Of a DNA stretch of 64,000 nt, positions 1 to 10,740 are shown piece after piece (the stretch's first letter is position 1; each line of letters begins with the position of its first letter). This DNA is from Paralithodes platypus (taxonomy: Eukaryota > Arthropoda > Malacostraca > Decapoda > Lithodidae): NCBI GenBank assembly GCA_032716605.1, contig CM064485.1:28485558-28549557 (forward strand). The letters are read 5' to 3'. A program made the translations under genes and the position numbers. Below the pieces are notes generated by a model that was given only the letters and a program-made list of their open reading frames with translations, was not told where the DNA came from and ran no database searches.

Positions 1-190
1 CAGGAAGTTTAGCTTCCCCTATAGATGTATTGACAAATGGAATGGGCTTGAGGAGGAGGTGGTAGGGGCAAGGAACATCCATATTTTCAAAGAAAAAATT
101 GGATAAAAAGTAGACTGAGAGACGGGACAACACGAGCTTAGCTCAACTCCTGTAAACTACAATTAGGTAAATACAATTAGGTAAATACTA
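1..190 (+). mobile_element. 3' end of a CR1-like LINE (fragment)
   Basis: Read from base 2, the frame gives a short peptide resembling the end of CR1/Jockey-type ORF2 proteins, with an 'IDKWNGLEEEVVGARN' segment that parallels the 'VNEWNALPQYVV' segment of the LINE ending near 17.05 kb. Two stop codons interrupt it just before the end. The sequence then closes with two exact copies of ACAATTAGGTAAAT (159-172 and 173-186), the kind of short direct repeat that ends CR1-type elements. Only the tail is in the window. The 3' flank of DIRS copy D starts directly after it. The family assignment rests on a short stretch and is moderate. Confidence 0.6.
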
Positions 191-335
191 AACAGGGATG
201 ATATACATGTAAAATGAAAGAGAGAAAGGCATTGTACAATCATACAAAATGACCCCCCCCCTCCCCCCCCCCCCCAGTGTAGGGAAAGGAAGAAAATACA
301 GTATGGGATGAGAAGAGACACAGGATGGAGATGAA

Positions 336-3300
336 TCACGTGACACATTGGCCTAACGCAACACAAGGCACACCTGGCCTGGCAGTGGACATGGACAGGT
401 ACGATGATACAAAAGTGCTGTGGGAGGACCATAACCCTGTGTCGGCTATATCCGAAAGTGACGAATTGTTGAGAAATCTCACAGTCGCTGCATAAGAGCG
501 GACATCATGAGCGGAGCCCTTCGTAAGGGGATTACTCGCAGTAATGACATGGCGTAAATGAAGTCCCACAGCACGTTTGCCTAACCGTGTCCCTGTCTTA
601 GGGGCCAACCAGAGCGCCGTCCCCGACGTCGGCACAGCGGCACGCACATACGAATGCAAGGCTCTTACCGGGCATAGCGGATGATGCGTGCTCCCACATT
701 TTAAAGCTGGTACAGTAAACGGCTTAAAAATGTGCGCCTCACGTTCATTCTTGGCCACAAAATGAACGGAAGGGGCCAAAGTGACTGACCCCAAGGAAGG
801 CGAAAAACTCATGCAATTCGGGGCCCTCGACATGGCAGCCAACTCCGAGACCCTCTCTCCTGTAGCCAACGCTAAAAGAAACAAAGTTTTATCAAGCAGA
901 TGAACAGGTGTTGGGTTAGTGGTGTAGATGGGTGAGGTAAGGAGCCTTAGAGCCTTCGCCAGAGACCATTGAGGCGGGATCTGGCGTGGGGGCGGCCTGA
1001 GCCTAAAGCAGGCTTTCATGAAAAAAGGCAGCTCCTTGTGAGGGAGCACCAGCCCCGTCAAGGTCTCAAAAGGCTCCCTAATAGCGGACAGGTGGTTCTT
1101 AATGGTGTTGTACATGTATGTGCGTGTCGCAAACAAGTGATTAAGGTAATGGAAGACTAACGCAACCGACGGAACTGTTTGTTCGGTGTCATTGATCCAG
1201 TTAGTGAAAGTATTCCAATGAGACTCGTAAGTCTTCCAAGTAGCCTTAGTCCAGTGCTGATTAAGCATATCAGTCAAGCAACGTCCATATTTTGGCAACC
1301 ACCCTGCCTCACAAACATCCACGATGCGAATGCCAACAGAGGTCCCTAGGTCTCCAATCTGTCCCAAGTGGAAGTCTGAGACAGACAGGGGAACGGGACT
1401 CGGGCACCATCGCCTCAGCTGAGCGTGCCAGGCTTGGGCCGGCCAGAGGGGCGCGATTAACCAAACCTTGCCACGGTACTCTCTCAGCCTGTGTAGGACT
1501 TTGCACATAAGCAGTGCGTCGGGCGGTGGAAAAGCGTAAATCGACTGCCACCTGCTCCAGTCCTCGCTGAAGGCATCCGGCCCCCCCGCCTGAGTACAAG
1601 TCCAGCGGGTGAGGTAGTCCGGCAGCTTGTTCGTCCCTGAGGAGGCGAACAAGTCCACCTGCGGATGGCCCCAGGAGGCTGCGAGGTCGTCGAAAACGCT
1701 TTGTCTTAATGACCATTCTACCTTGGTGCTCTGTCCTCTCGACAAAGCATCCGCCCAAAGATTGGCCGTCCCGGGCAGGTAAGTCGCATGCAGGGTGATG
1801 CTGTAATGATCGGCCAGGTAAAACAATTTCTCCGCCAGGTCTTGGAGCACAACAGACCTGGAGGAGCCCTGCTTTTGGATACAATGAACCGCGGACATGT
1901 TGTCCATCCTGAAGGCCACCGACTTGCTCGTGAGTGCCAGTCCGTGATCCCGCAGGAAGAACAACGGTACCAACAGTTCCAGGGCATTGATGTGGAAGTG
2001 TGAGAGCCCCGACCACCTGCCGTGGTTTTGATGTCCCATGTCTGATTGATAGCCCCACCCCACCTCGCTCGACGCATCTGTGTCTACCCAGATGGTCGGC
2101 GGAGGAGCAGTCCAGGGCACAGCCGCAGAGAGCGTGCCCCGAGCGACCCAGTGTGTCAGTCTCAGATGTATTGAGCGCGGTACCGTCCACAAACGGTAAG
2201 GGGGCGAGATAGGGAAGTGCCTGTTGCCCAGCTGAATGAGGCGTTTTAGTCGGAGCCGGCCCAAGGGCACGGTCAGAGACGCCCAATTCAAAGACCCTAG
2301 TAGGGGGTCCCAGATTTTTCGTGTTATCGAGATCGAGTACAACACGACAAAGAGCTTCCTTCGAAGTTTCGCCGCATTCACTCGACTCTGGGAAACGGTG
2401 GCGCTTTGGAGATCCCAATGCAAGCCCACCCACGTCACTTCTCGTGACGGTGAGAGGCAGGACTTGGGAATGTTTAGTTTGAACCCCAGGTTTGTGATAT
2501 GTCTGACTACAGTGAGCGTGTCTTGTACACAGTGTGTGAGAGAGTCTGCGGAGATGAGCCAATCGTCCAGGTAAAACAGGATCTGAATCCCTTGTAAGAG
2601 CAAGGGGGTCAGAGCCTGCTTCACCAGTTTGGTGAAGACCAGCGGTGCTATGTTGAGGCCGAATGGTAGTCTGGTGAATTGGAACACCCGTTGATCCGAC
2701 TGCAGTGCTAGGCAGCCCTGGAACCGAGGAGCCATCGGCACATGCCAATAAGCATCCTTCAGATCCAGGGTGACCACCCAAGACAAGGGCTTGAGTGCCA
2801 GGCGTACCTGGTTGATGGTGAGCATGCGGAAACGGGTGTTCACAATGTGAGAGTTGAGGACCGAGAGATCTACCACCGGCCTCATAGCAGCGCAGTCCTT
2901 CTTTGGGACCAGAAACACATGAGACAGAAATACCTTTTGTGTAGAAGATATTTCCTTGATAACGCCCTCCTCGTGCATGGACATGATCACTTGGGCCACT
3001 TCCTGAGACACTGGTCGCTGTCGGGGAGGGCACCTGAGAGGAGGCCTGGACCTCCACCTCCAAGTCAGACCCTTCTTGACCACCCGACGCACCCACGACC
3101 GGCGGGGCCATTGCCGGTAGTGGGGGCGGAAGAAGCCGGTGCGGGCGCCTTGTGTCAGGCCCATCACCGCTTCGACGAGATGGTCGGGCGAGGGAAGAGG
3201 GGACTGGCCAGGAGGAACTACGCGTTTTTTGTAGCCCCTCTTGGACTTATCGTAGTGGGAGCTAGAGCCACCACGTCCTCCTCCAGACGTCCCCCCGCCC

Positions 3301-5030
3301 CGCCGAAACGATGGACGAGCCTCGCGCTCCGGCCTATTTCCCTCCAGGCTGTGTCTGGCAGCGGAGGAACCGGGGCCCTGTGCCTGCCAGCGCCGCATCC
3401 CCTCTTGACGGGGACGGCGATCCGGGGACCGACGACCACGGAAGGCGGGTACACCACGCCCCCTGTGAGCCAGTCCCCTGGCCACACCTCTAGCCTGGCG
3501 CCCTCTGCCGGCGACAGACCTGCCCCCGCGTCCGCGGGTGGAGGAGGATGAAGTGGGCTTCGCCACCACCTTCCGTTGAGCAGAGTACGTGTCACTCTGC
3601 GCCAGTAAGAAAGCCCCTTGCCAAGCCTCCTCAGGGAACAGTCCAGGGGTCAGAAGGTCAGTCAGTAGGAGGCGGTTGCGGACGTCGGCAGGGGCCTTCT
3701 TACAGAAAGCCACCCGAAGTTGTTGACGGCAACGAGTGGCTCCATGGAGGGAGTGGCGGATGTCCTGAACAGGGTTGAGGGTAAGCTGCAGGGTGATCCG
3801 TCGGACATGCTCAAAACCTTGGCGATGATCAGCCGATTCCAGCGACTCAATAAGGCGGAGGTGAACCCGCGCCAGTTCCAACTGAGCAAGAAGAGTTGAA
3901 AGTTGGCGCGCCGCTCGCTGACGGAACTTAAAGTCCCGGTCCAGTGGTGCCTTCTCCGGTGCCGTGAAAAAGGAACACGAAAGGGGGCCCACCGACAGTT
4001 TGGGAGCATTGAGCCACTCCCACACAGGCAGAGGGAAGCCCGAGGAGGTAAGGAGCATGCACGACAGAAAAGATGATTCCATGGATGGGATGGCCGGCAA
4101 GGTCTCAGCCATGGACTGACCAAACTCCACTGCTTCACGGATCCATTCACCCCAGGGACCCGGACAGACGTGCGGGAGTTCGAGCATCAGGACCCCGTCC
4201 CGATCTCGCACATTCCTGAGGTACGGCGTTCCTGAGATGGCAGAGAGGGAGTGGACATCCGCAGACAGGTCTTGGCAGGAGTAGTCAGCCCAGGGCTTGG
4301 TGGCAGTGTAAGGCAAGACCGACGGATGATATGAAAAATACCGCATGTCTTGCCGGTTAGGGTACACCCTCACATCGACCTCAGGGACCAGACCCTGTGG
4401 AGTAATGGCCCTGAAGATGTTTTTCTCATTCACCAGGATAGCCCAGCCCTCCGGCACAGCCCGCTCTCCGGCCGGCAGGTGGACCGCCCCCTCAGGGTTG
4501 GAGGCGATCACAGCTCTCCAAGCAACAGAATCCCCATACAGGGATGGCATCTTGACTTTGGGGATCTTAAACTTGGAGAGAGGCGGCACGGAGAGGGGGT
4601 GAGAGAACAACCCCAAACCCTGGCCCGGGATAACAACGGGCCAGAGAGGAGTCGTAGGCAGTGTCGGTGGTGCAGGTGATGAAGTAGATGATGACAACGG
4701 TACCATGACCGGGAGAGCAGGCCGAGATGGGATGTGGTCGGCAACAGGTGGGAGAGGAGCCACAAGCGGAGTCTGCAGAGGCACCGGGTTAGTAGTACCA
4801 AACCGGGAGACCAGTGCCTCCATGGCCGCCGTGACAGAGGAGAGGATGTCTGCCTTATTGGAGGCCATCTCAAGACGAATAGAAGCCAACTCCGCCCGTA
4901 ACTCCGTCTCCGCAGCAGGAGGGAAGGACGTCTGTAGAGGAGACAGGGAACCAGCCTCACTGGGCCCACGGGCCCCATGGTCCGTGAGCGGGGAGAACTC
5001 AGGGGACGGTGGAGAGGACTGTGCCGCCAC
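336..5030 (-). CDS. Gag C-terminus, reverse transcriptase, RNase H and tyrosine recombinase of DIRS copy D
   Basis: One uninterrupted frame of 1564 codons; the first ATG (5030) is probably not the true start, because similarity extends a little upstream in this frame. Residues 1-650 are the Gag C-terminal half ending in an Arg/Gly/Ser-rich stretch. RT follows, with the catalytic box LFYLDDWLIS near residue 820 (YLDD codons at 2562-2573). RNase H begins with VDTDASSEVGWG near residue 983. The tyrosine recombinase carries its first Arg in ATGERVSEL (near 1394), HDVR (near 1510), a Trp, and the nucleophile Tyr in FVSSYL (near 1545). All these catalytic residues are present, so this is the best preserved DIRS polyprotein in the window. 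It also serves as the outgroup that polarises the substitutions in copies A and C. Confidence 0.9.
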   Translation of the reverse strand: MAAQSSPPSPEFSPLTDHGARGPSEAGSLSPLQTSFPPAAETELRAELASIRLEMASNKADILSSVTAAMEALVSRFGTTNPVPLQTPLVAPLPPVADHIPSRPALPVMVPLSSSTSSPAPPTLPTTPLWPVVIPGQGLGLFSHPLSVPPLSKFKIPKVKMPSLYGDSVAWRAVIASNPEGAVHLPAGERAVPEGWAILVNEKNIFRAITPQGLVPEVDVRVYPNRQDMRYFSYHPSVLPYTATKPWADYSCQDLSADVHSLSAISGTPYLRNVRDRDGVLMLELPHVCPGPWGEWIREAVEFGQSMAETLPAIPSMESSFLSCMLLTSSGFPLPVWEWLNAPKLSVGPLSCSFFTAPEKAPLDRDFKFRQRAARQLSTLLAQLELARVHLRLIESLESADHRQGFEHVRRITLQLTLNPVQDIRHSLHGATRCRQQLRVAFCKKAPADVRNRLLLTDLLTPGLFPEEAWQGAFLLAQSDTYSAQRKVVAKPTSSSSTRGRGGRSVAGRGRQARGVARGLAHRGRGVPAFRGRRSPDRRPRQEGMRRWQAQGPGSSAARHSLEGNRPEREARPSFRRGGGTSGGGRGGSSSHYDKSKRGYKKRVVPPGQSPLPSPDHLVEAVMGLTQGARTGFFRPHYRQWPRRSWVRRVVKKGLTWRWRSRPPLRCPPRQRPVSQEVAQVIMSMHEEGVIKEISSTQKVFLSHVFLVPKKDCAAMRPVVDLSVLNSHIVNTRFRMLTINQVRLALKPLSWVVTLDLKDAYWHVPMAPRFQGCLALQSDQRVFQFTRLPFGLNIAPLVFTKLVKQALTPLLLQGIQILFYLDDWLISADSLTHCVQDTLTVVRHITNLGFKLNIPKSCLSPSREVTWVGLHWDLQSATVSQSRVNAAKLRRKLFVVLYSISITRKIWDPLLGSLNWASLTVPLGRLRLKRLIQLGNRHFPISPPYRLWTVPRSIHLRLTHWVARGTLSAAVPWTAPPPTIWVDTDASSEVGWGYQSDMGHQNHGRWSGLSHFHINALELLVPLFFLRDHGLALTSKSVAFRMDNMSAVHCIQKQGSSRSVVLQDLAEKLFYLADHYSITLHATYLPGTANLWADALSRGQSTKVEWSLRQSVFDDLAASWGHPQVDLFASSGTNKLPDYLTRWTCTQAGGPDAFSEDWSRWQSIYAFPPPDALLMCKVLHRLREYRGKVWLIAPLWPAQAWHAQLRRWCPSPVPLSVSDFHLGQIGDLGTSVGIRIVDVCEAGWLPKYGRCLTDMLNQHWTKATWKTYESHWNTFTNWINDTEQTVPSVALVFHYLNHLFATRTYMYNTIKNHLSAIREPFETLTGLVLPHKELPFFMKACFRLRPPPRQIPPQWSLAKALRLLTSPIYTTNPTPVHLLDKTLFLLALATGERVSELAAMSRAPNCMSFSPSLGSVTLAPSVHFVAKNEREAHIFKPFTVPALKCGSTHHPLCPVRALHSYVRAAVPTSGTALWLAPKTGTRLGKRAVGLHLRHVITASNPLTKGSAHDVRSYAATVRFLNNSSLSDIADTGLWSSHSTFVSSYLSMSTARPGVPCVALGQCVT

Positions 5031-5987
5031 GTCGGGGTCCTCCTGGCCCGAATCAGGTGCACCGTCCGAAGACGAGTCGACCCCATATCCTCGTCCTCCA
5101 GCCGATCAAAATCCGCAACCTCCATCTCAAGAACATCCTCCAAATGGTCAGGGAGACGAGGAGGAGACTGCTGGCCACAAGGGATCGAGGCGTCGGAACC
5201 CCCAGGTTGAGGAGGAGGCGTGGAGGGCATCGCCGCCGGGACCACCACAGCCGGGCCCGCCATAGGGAAGAGGCCGGGACCCCTCACAGGCTGGGAGGCA
5301 GGCAGAGGCTCGAACTCCACCCCACTAGTGGCTGAAGATGGTGCAGGATGGAGAACGACCTCCTCGGCAGGCGGGGCAGGACGGCGTTTGGCCCTGAAGA
5401 CCGTGGAACCCTGCGAAGGAGGGGGGCTCAGCCTGAGGTGAGGAGAAGCAAGACGGGGTCGATCAGCAGGGGACGGAGATCGGCGACGTTTCTTCCTGCC
5501 AGAAGTTCCAGAAGTCATGGATAGGTCGGAGGGAGGCACACGATGTTCATGACGCCTGGGGGCCCGCTCCCTGGAACGCGCCCTCCCGCCTGCCTGACCC
5601 GAACTCCCGGGAGGGGAGCCCCGAGCCGTATGAGGAGAGCGAGAGTGACTAACAGTAGGGGAGCGGGAACGGCGTGCAGCATCGGCGGTAGGTGGGATCC
5701 CTAACAACACCCGGACGTCATCCTCACGGAAGGAAGGAGCCCTGTGCAGGACCCTTTGGACGTGACGGGAGATGACGTCCCATGATCGGCGTAGAGACGT
5801 CCTGGCCCGTTGTCCTTCCGCCGACGTAGGGAGAGTCTCGAGTAGTTGAAGAGCGGAGAGACACACCCCACACCGGCGGGGATCGTAAACATCCTTCCCA
5901 TAGCAGGCCGTGTGGAGGCAACATTCCCGGTGATCCCGCAAGGCCGTCCGCTGACACGTCGGCCGAGAGCAGGGAGGAGCCGGCATC
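4508..5987 (-). CDS. Gag-like protein of DIRS copy D (N-terminal frame)
   Basis: I start this at the ATG at 5987, which lies just after a good 3' splice-acceptor-like string ending TTTTTCAG (about 5995-6005) and gives the N-terminus MPAPPCSRPTC. The first 60 residues carry a Cys/His cluster that is also present in copies A-C and probably binds nucleic acid. A basic, Ser/Pro/Arg-rich linker follows, typical of Gag proteins. The genuine coding part seems to end near 5060; downstream of that, similarity to the other copies continues in the frame of the next entry, so the last 180 or so codons here are likely read-through. A frame change is needed to join the two frames, either a programmed shift or a one-base lesion. 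Confidence 0.65.
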
Positions 5988-6080
5988 ACAGCACTGAAAA
6001 ATGGGGAAGCATTACCCACCAGTAGAGGTGAGACAGGCAATATGAGGCAGCAGAGCCAATTCAGCATGTAAGACTCAATA

Positions 6081-8000
6081 AGACAATATCCAGTAAGAAG
6101 CTATGTAGCAAGTATAACAGGAAAGTCAAAAGAAAACACCCACACCAGAGACCCTCAACACCAGGGCTGGGACAAGCCCCTTAGCGAGGCCCAACCCTGG
6201 GAACAGGTCCTAACCAAAATCGTGGGGAAAGTGGTACCCTTCGAAATACCTGAGAACCCTCTGTGAGAGCGGAGGGAGGAGGCGGCGAAGCGGCGGCGGC
6301 GTAGAGACAGCCGGCAGTAGAGCGGGCACCAGCTGGAAGGAAAAGGTCAAGTGTGAGCAACCCAACAGTACCCTATAAGTGTAAATAGGGGCAGGGAGGG
6401 AATCCAAAACACACAGGAAATCGCCACTTTTGGTCGAGTCCTAGGACTTTTCAGGTGGTCTTTGGGTCCTCCCAGTATACAAGGAGGACGCCCGTAGGGC
6501 GGGAACCAGGTACAGAAGGAGGACACAAGGAACAGGACATAAGGGATAGGAAAACAGCCAATCAGCCGTTGTCCAAAAAGCCCTGTCCAGGTACATGAAG
6601 AGGGGGGCAGAACAGGGCGCATAAACCAAGTCAAGTGAAAAGCTATGTGGCCTAGGCCTTGACAAGGCACAGGGCACATCAAAAAGATAAAGGCGCTTCT
6701 AGGGCGGATTTAAAAAGATGAAGGAGCTGAGGACACCAGAAGACCCTCGCCTGTGTGGCGAAAAAACGTGAGTAAACACGAAAATCGAGTCAACTTGTCC
6801 AAGCATATCCTCCCTGTGAGCGGGGCCCCTATCGCGCACAGTTTCCAGACATCCCCCCCCCTTTTTAGTGATCAAGTAACCACAGGCAGGGGAAGAACAG
6901 AAACATGGACTGTAAGAAAAACGAGAATTTAACCGAGAGCTACGAGACCGAGACTTCCCAGTCAGTGGAGACAAAAGGAAGGCAGAAGGAAAGGACCTGT
7001 GTGGATCATTCCAACGGCGGGCAGCTCAAGGCAAAAACCGATTAGCTTAAACACAATTAATGAGAATTTTAACAAGAGCGTAGAAGACCAACCAGCAAGT
7101 CAGTAGAGACAAGAGGAAAACAGAAGGACAGGACTATGTGGCCCAATCCGACGGCGGTCAGCTCAAGTTAAAAAACACAGGCCTAGCCTAGTTACACAAT
7201 TCACATAAACGAGAAAAGACTAGGGCAGCATCAATCCCTAAGTGAAAAAACCTAGTAACAAAGCTAAACACTGCCCGAGAAGCCCCACAATTACGTTAAA
7301 TTAATAAAATAAAAGGAGGATAGCCTAGGGCCTGACCGACATTTTCACCAGAACTACGTATCCACGAGTCAAGGAGGCCCGGGGAAACGAAAAGGAACTG
7401 ACAAAAGCGTGAACCATGCGAACGAAATACAAGACCACCAACTATGGACAAGTTCAATAAACAAGTCAGAAGGGCTATAGGTCAGTTGAGACCAAAGTAG
7501 CATGATTGTGAGAGAAGAAAAGCTATGTGGCCTATGCTCACACAAAGCAGAATCCAGAGAAACTTCATGCTCAAGTCTTGTAAAACATCGACACGTAGTC
7601 ATATGAAAAAACAATAAAACAAAAAGTCACAAAGGGAAAGAAACACAATGCATCCCGCGGGAAGCATATCCCCCCCCCCCCCCCCCCAAGGTACGTTAAG
7701 GGTAGTTAAAGTGAACATGAACCCGAAAAGCGAGGGTAGAATAGACACACAACGACCGCTACGCGGCGTTGAGGACCAACCACCCCGAAGAAAACAAATA
7801 AATAAACACGTCTCCAGCACTACGCGCACACCCATAAACACGCCATAAAGCCGTAGTAAAGTGCTGCCTACATCACTGAACATCCTTCTAAAACCTCAAC
7901 AGCCTGAAAAGGCTCACACTCACTAATAGTTGAAGCGAAGGGGATGCAAAGCAGGCACTCGCGAAGCACAGACAAAAAAGGTGTGTGACATCGACGGTGG
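6081..8000. other. Probable 5' leader of DIRS copy D, non-coding
   Basis: I find no convincing coding frame. The stretch contains degenerate direct repeats: about 6940-7030 and 7078-7170 share 'agacttcccagtcagtggag'-like and 'cggcggncagctcaag' words at a spacing of roughly 135 bp, and 'aagctatgtggcc' recurs at about 6640 and 7520. A C-run of about 17 bases lies at 7671-7687. Its position upstream of the Gag start on the minus strand fits a promoter and leader, but no inverted repeat to the other end was found. Confidence 0.4.
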
Positions 8001-8639
8001 GCGCGAAGTGACTGATACTTTGGCAGGTCCTGGCGCAGGCTCATAGAACATGGAGCATGGCTCAGAGGAGAGCAGCTAGATTAAATGGGTAACTATAACA
8101 ATTCTTTCTCTCCTTCGCTATCTCTTCTTTCCTAGTCGTCTCGGAGTGTGTACAATGTGCCTAGTAGTGAATTGAGGTGCAACTCTAGAGATTATTTGGT
8201 TACTTCGCGTGAGTACCGATAAATCGGCCCGCTGTGGTAGCGGCTGAGATCATAAGCCCTACGTTGGAAACGTAGAGACTGCTACTAAATATACATTATT
8301 GGGCAATTATATTAGCATTGTGTACCATAGTGTTTAGTTTATATGTTACATCTGAGTGTGTGTAGACTCAATATGTCTAAAAATTTTGGTTGATTTTAGA
8401 TGCCTAATTTACCAGCTGGAGTCCGTTAAATCCGAAATCCGTTAAATCGACGTCTGTTAAATGGAGCGTCGACTGTATAGTCTATTAATTACAATTAGGC
8501 CAAAAATCCTGACCACTATCCTCTATAACTCAAAAAGGCCTTGAGTAATCGAGCTAATATTTCTACCATTTGGGGAGAGTCAGCCAGGGAATAGGTGTTA
8601 GAATTTACACCTCATTTTTTCTAGCCAGTTTTGAGTTAC
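8001..8639. other. Unassigned intergenic DNA
   Basis: No gene or element end is recognisable here. A small cluster of CCGTTAAAT-like words occurs at about 8425-8465. I see no tRNA-like or SINE-like promoter boxes that I would defend. Confidence 0.4.
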
Positions 8640-8935
8640 AGAGGTTAAGGAACAAGATTTTTGGCCTACGTATAGTAAATAGAGAAAAGCAGGTTTGGAA
8701 TGTTTGGGCATGTGGAGAGGATGGATGACCAAAGTTGGGTAAAAAAATGCAAGTCCATGAACGTGGAGGGAGCTGCACCAAGGGGTAGACAAAAAAGATG
8801 TGGAGTCAGACTTTATGGTCTAATCTTGAATAAAAATAACCTGACAAGTGAGGCAGCTCTGAAAAGGTCTGCCTCGAGAGCCACCATTAGGACACGAGAC
8901 CGGAACCGCACTTCATGTGGAGCACTCGGTCTTTA
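8640..8935 (+). pseudogene. C-terminal fragment of an RTE-like LINE ORF2
   Basis: The frame from 8700 encodes 'MFGHVERMDDQSWVKKC' followed by 'VEGAAPRGRQKR', a conserved C-terminal block found downstream of RT in many invertebrate LINEs. It matches the block at 41569-41793 ('WYGHVERMDEQNWVKRC', 'VEGAAPRGGPSK'). The upstream RT domain is missing, so this is a 5'-truncated insertion. No TSD was identified. Confidence 0.7.
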
Positions 8936-9034
8936 AATTGATTTATGTGTATGTATGTAGGCTGTACTGTACAGAGTACAAGATGAACCTTATCACACTG
9001 AATAGATTAACTGTGACCATTATTGTTTGCTTAA

Positions 9035-9434
9035 CCCTATCAGAGCGGGCATATTTCCGTTATAATAGGGCTCATTCAGGCACTCCTGATTGCTTAAGCA
9101 AGTTCCTGAATGAAATTAAATGTTTGCAGTAAAAAACTAGAAAAGAGCTTTCAAATGACACCAGAACGAGCTGTGTAGTGCGTGGGATTCATCCGCAGCG
9201 TTACTACAGACATCGGCAATATTCGCTAATAATTAGCAATGTCGCAATACATTTGCCTTTGGCAACACTGTATATATCTTGCGAGATATGGGGTACGAGT
9301 CTCAGTGCCGTGGAAGATGTGCCGGAGAGCGGATGGGGGCCTGCCGCGCTCCTGCTCACTCGCACTCGTCTCCACAGGCTTTAAATTGTAGGAAATTGCC
9401 AGGACATACCTGTACGGTTCCCGCAGTGAAAGGG
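9035..9434. mobile_element. piggyBac-like MITE (400 bp), TTAA-flanked
   Basis: TTAA occurs at 9031-9034 and 9435-9438, the canonical piggyBac target duplication. The ends are imperfect inverted repeats: left CCCTATCAGAGCGGG, right (complement) CCCTTTCACTGCGGG. The inside has no coding frame of note. Part of it, around 9140-9170 ('gagctttcaaatgacacc'), is shared with the interior of the larger TTAA element at about 10940 and with the split MITE at about 38835, which supports one family. It would be mobilised in trans by a piggyBac-type transposase. Confidence 0.7.
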
Positions 9435-9753
9435 TTAAAGGTTTCTACTTCTTAGTTTTAAGGGGAGATAGTTGCTACTTCAGGCCCCCCTTCTCCCTCA
9501 TCTATCTCTATCTATTGCCGGACGCCTTACTCCCCTTACGAGGGTGGCCATACACAGAATGCCCCCAAGCGGACCTATTCCCTGTGAGAGGGACAACCCG
9601 AGCCAGTTTAGTGAAGAACTTACAGGATTGACCACTCAATTTAGGATCCGTCCGACTCCGAGGCCCTCTGTGCATCTTGTTCTGCACTATTTTTCTACAG
9701 TGGTGTTCGGCTAATCCATCCACTAACCTGCCTTACCCTTAGGTAAGCAGTAC

Positions 9754-9883
9754 GGATTTGTATCAGGTTTACTCCCCTAGACAGGTTGCCAACCAAGGCT
9801 GACGAGTCCCATCCACCTGGATTTGTATAAGATTGTCTCCCCTAGATGAGTTGCCGACCAAGGCTAACGAGTCCCATCCACCC
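9754..9883 (+). repeat. 65-bp tandem duplication
   Basis: Two consecutive units (9754-9818 and 9819-9883) share GGATTTGTAT at the start and GAGTCCCATCCACC at the end, with moderate divergence. The following 100 bp (about 9890-9990) carry three loose copies of a 'ttttaagacttttngcccc' word. No function is visible. Confidence 0.7.
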
Positions 9884-10210
9884 GAATGTTTAGCCCCATT
9901 GTTTTCAGATTTTAAGATCTTCGGCCCATCAGTTTGGCAATTTTAAGACTTTTTGCCCCATTTCTTTGTCAATATTAAGACCATTTAGGTGTCAATGATT
10001 TCCTGGCGAGCGAGAGCAAGCCTGTAATTTAGGAGGAATCGGCTTTCAGCTGGGAAATTTTTCTACCCAAAAATTTAGAAATTTATCTTAAAGGGGGTTC
10101 TTGAGGTGTGTTTCTAAGATTGATGGAAGTCTAGGGAGGAAACTAAGATAATTATAAAAAGATAAATAATGAGCAAATAAATACACCCAACTCCCTTTAA
10201 CCCTTTATTA

Positions 10211-10276
10211 GCGGGGTCGGACTTAAGTCCGGTACGAGATAATTGGACTAAATGGCGGGGTCGGACTTAAGTCCGT
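10211..10276. promoter_or_regulatory. Subterminal palindromic repeat pair
   Basis: GCGGGGTCGGACTTAAGTCC occurs twice, starting at 10211 and 10255, followed by G each time. Each copy contains the perfect 14-bp palindrome CGGACTTAAGTCCG. Placement just inside the terminus suggests a transposase binding site; this is inferred from position only. Confidence 0.5.
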
Positions 10277-10398
10277 GGGTGTATTCCCACCCTAATTTAG
10301 GTGGAAAGCGGAACCTGGTGGTCAGGCGGTATACTACAAGGGCCCACCCACATATCCCCACTGCGTGACCGTGACTCAGTGACCCTCAAGCAGCCATA

Positions 10399-10725
10399 AT
10401 GGAAGGTCAAGATTTGCCCGTGTTCGATTCTGTGGCCGCCATCCCTAGTGCGTCGCGCCACCCTACTAACCATGCCCGGCTTACCACCCAGGAACTAGAT
10501 ATCATGCTGAACTCTTCAGAACTTTCTAATAAGCTGTTGGATGAAACCGTCGAATGTCTGGGTGAGAGTTTTGGTAGTGTGGATGACTCGGAAGACGAAA
10601 ATAACCCGATCATAGGCTTTCATCCCAAGCATAATTTGCGTGGGGTTGATGTTGAGGTTGATGTTGGACAGACCGTTGACCATATTGAAGACGTTCCTGA
10701 CGAAGAACATACTGGTGTGGGTGTT
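10399..10725 (+). CDS. Putative first exon, acidic N-terminus (piggyBac transposase-like)
   Basis: The frame starts at the ATG at 10399 and encodes an acidic protein segment with 'RLTTQELDIMLNSSEL' and 'SVDDSEDENN', like the disordered acidic N-termini of piggyBac-type transposases. It runs into a strong splice donor, GGTAAGTA (GT at 10726), after which the translation becomes nonsense, so I end the exon at 10725. It lies 200 bp inside the TTAA terminus. I see no matching downstream exon with the catalytic aspartates. The call rests on composition and context, not on a diagnostic domain. Confidence 0.45.
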
Positions 10726-10740
10726 GGTAAGTACAATTTA

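Larger units (their letters stand above)
191..6080 (-). mobile_element. DIRS-type tyrosine-recombinase retrotransposon, copy D
   Basis: On the minus strand a Cys/His-rich Gag-like frame (from 5987) is followed by a 1564-codon frame with reverse transcriptase, RNase H and tyrosine recombinase. This RT-RNase H-YR order defines the DIRS order, which integrates with a recombinase and not with a DDE integrase. The proteins are homologous to those of copies A-C, but the DNA is clearly another subfamily. The 3' untranslated part (191-335) holds a C-rich tract on the plus strand (about 251-275). I could not find the inverted terminal repeats, so both ends are uncertain; the element may extend to about 7.9 kb on the 5' side and may have been cut on the 3' side by the neighbouring LINE tail. 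Confidence 0.85.
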
